In this document: positions 61,504 through 61,504 of the stretch, piece after piece
Position numbering within the stretch: the first letter of the stretch is position 1
Layout of the letters: each line of letters opens with the position of its first letter
NCBI GenBank assembly: GCA_903953565.1
Contig: CAJBKE010000009.1
Coordinates: forward strand, 1 to 61,504
Reading direction: 5' to 3'
Length of the DNA: 61,504 nucleotides
Origin: an uncultured Verrucomicrobiota bacterium
Lineage (GTDB): Bacteria > Verrucomicrobiota > Verrucomicrobiia > Chthoniobacterales > JACTMZ01
Position numbers and translations under genes: made by a program
The notes under the pieces: generated by a model
What the model saw: only the letters and a program-made list of their open reading frames with translations
What the model was told of the DNA's origin: nothing
Databases searched by the model: none

Positions 61504-61504
61504 A

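Noticed and set aside
1-61504. CRISPR arrays, rRNA, tRNA or phage genes
   Set aside because: No regularly spaced direct repeats, no rRNA-like segments, no cloverleaf with a CCA end and no integrase or capsid genes were recognised; short tRNAs could still be missed by eye.

Overview
The window is about 61.5 kb of GC-rich bacterial chromosome, densely packed with genes on both strands. Three things suggest a Verrucomicrobiota (PVC superphylum) member: PEP-CTERM proteins with autotransporter-type beta-strand repeats, a SUMF1-domain protein fused to a degenerate kinase, and many short GC-rich palindromic repeats between genes. No rRNA, tRNA, CRISPR array, prophage or transposase gene was found. 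The assignment is inference; no marker gene gives the taxon directly.

Region 1 (1-14.2 kb) is accessory in character. It opens with a truncated and a complete autotransporter-repeat PEP-CTERM protein that share one C-terminal module, then a smaller PEP-CTERM protein. Three two-gene modules resembling toxin-antitoxin systems follow: a CcdB/MazF-like pair with a REPIN-like element lodged between its genes (5046-5721), a VapBC pair flanked by imperfect direct repeats (8145-8704), and a nucleotidyltransferase with a small partner (13134-13881). Between them are a possible nuclease-fold exported protein, a cell-wall amidase, hisF, an esterase, a TPR-like protein and another PEP-CTERM gene. A chimeric scar at 12902-13080 joins a copy of that PEP-CTERM gene's tail to a copy of the tail of the RND pump gene next door.

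Region 2 (14.2-33.9 kb) holds an RND efflux pump with its adaptor, an HdeD-like membrane protein, a PGAP1-like lipoprotein hydrolase, a CvpA-like protein overlapping gatB, a thioredoxin-like protein, endonuclease III (nth), a 1026-residue TPR protein, a second RND permease and a phosphohexomutase. The second permease, TPR gene and nth look like one minus-strand transcription unit.

Region 3 (33.9-40.5 kb) runs on the plus strand. A Do/DegP-type protease is followed by three tightly overlapping genes: a membrane-anchored protein, a receiver-pseudokinase-TM-SUMF1 fusion and an exported protein. After these come a DksA-like protein with a histone-H1-like tail and the ribosomal protein genes rpmG and rpsR. 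The three-gene cluster is the best candidate here for an undescribed signalling or envelope system.

Region 4 (40.5-61.5 kb) is mostly housekeeping: an AsmA-like protein, a P1B-4-type metal ATPase coupled to a fumarylacetoacetase-family gene, a heptose-phosphate adenylyltransferase, an aldehyde dehydrogenase, an orphan PotA-like ATPase, a beta-barrel outer-membrane protein with a clear terminator, a DUF4126 protein coupled to an M20 peptidase, archaeal-type proS, a beta-propeller protein, an M29 aminopeptidase, a second PGAP1-like lipoprotein, rarA, proA and acylphosphatase.

At least three families of short palindromic repeats (A, B, C below) are scattered through the gaps. One copy of family B has been absorbed into the coding start of nth.
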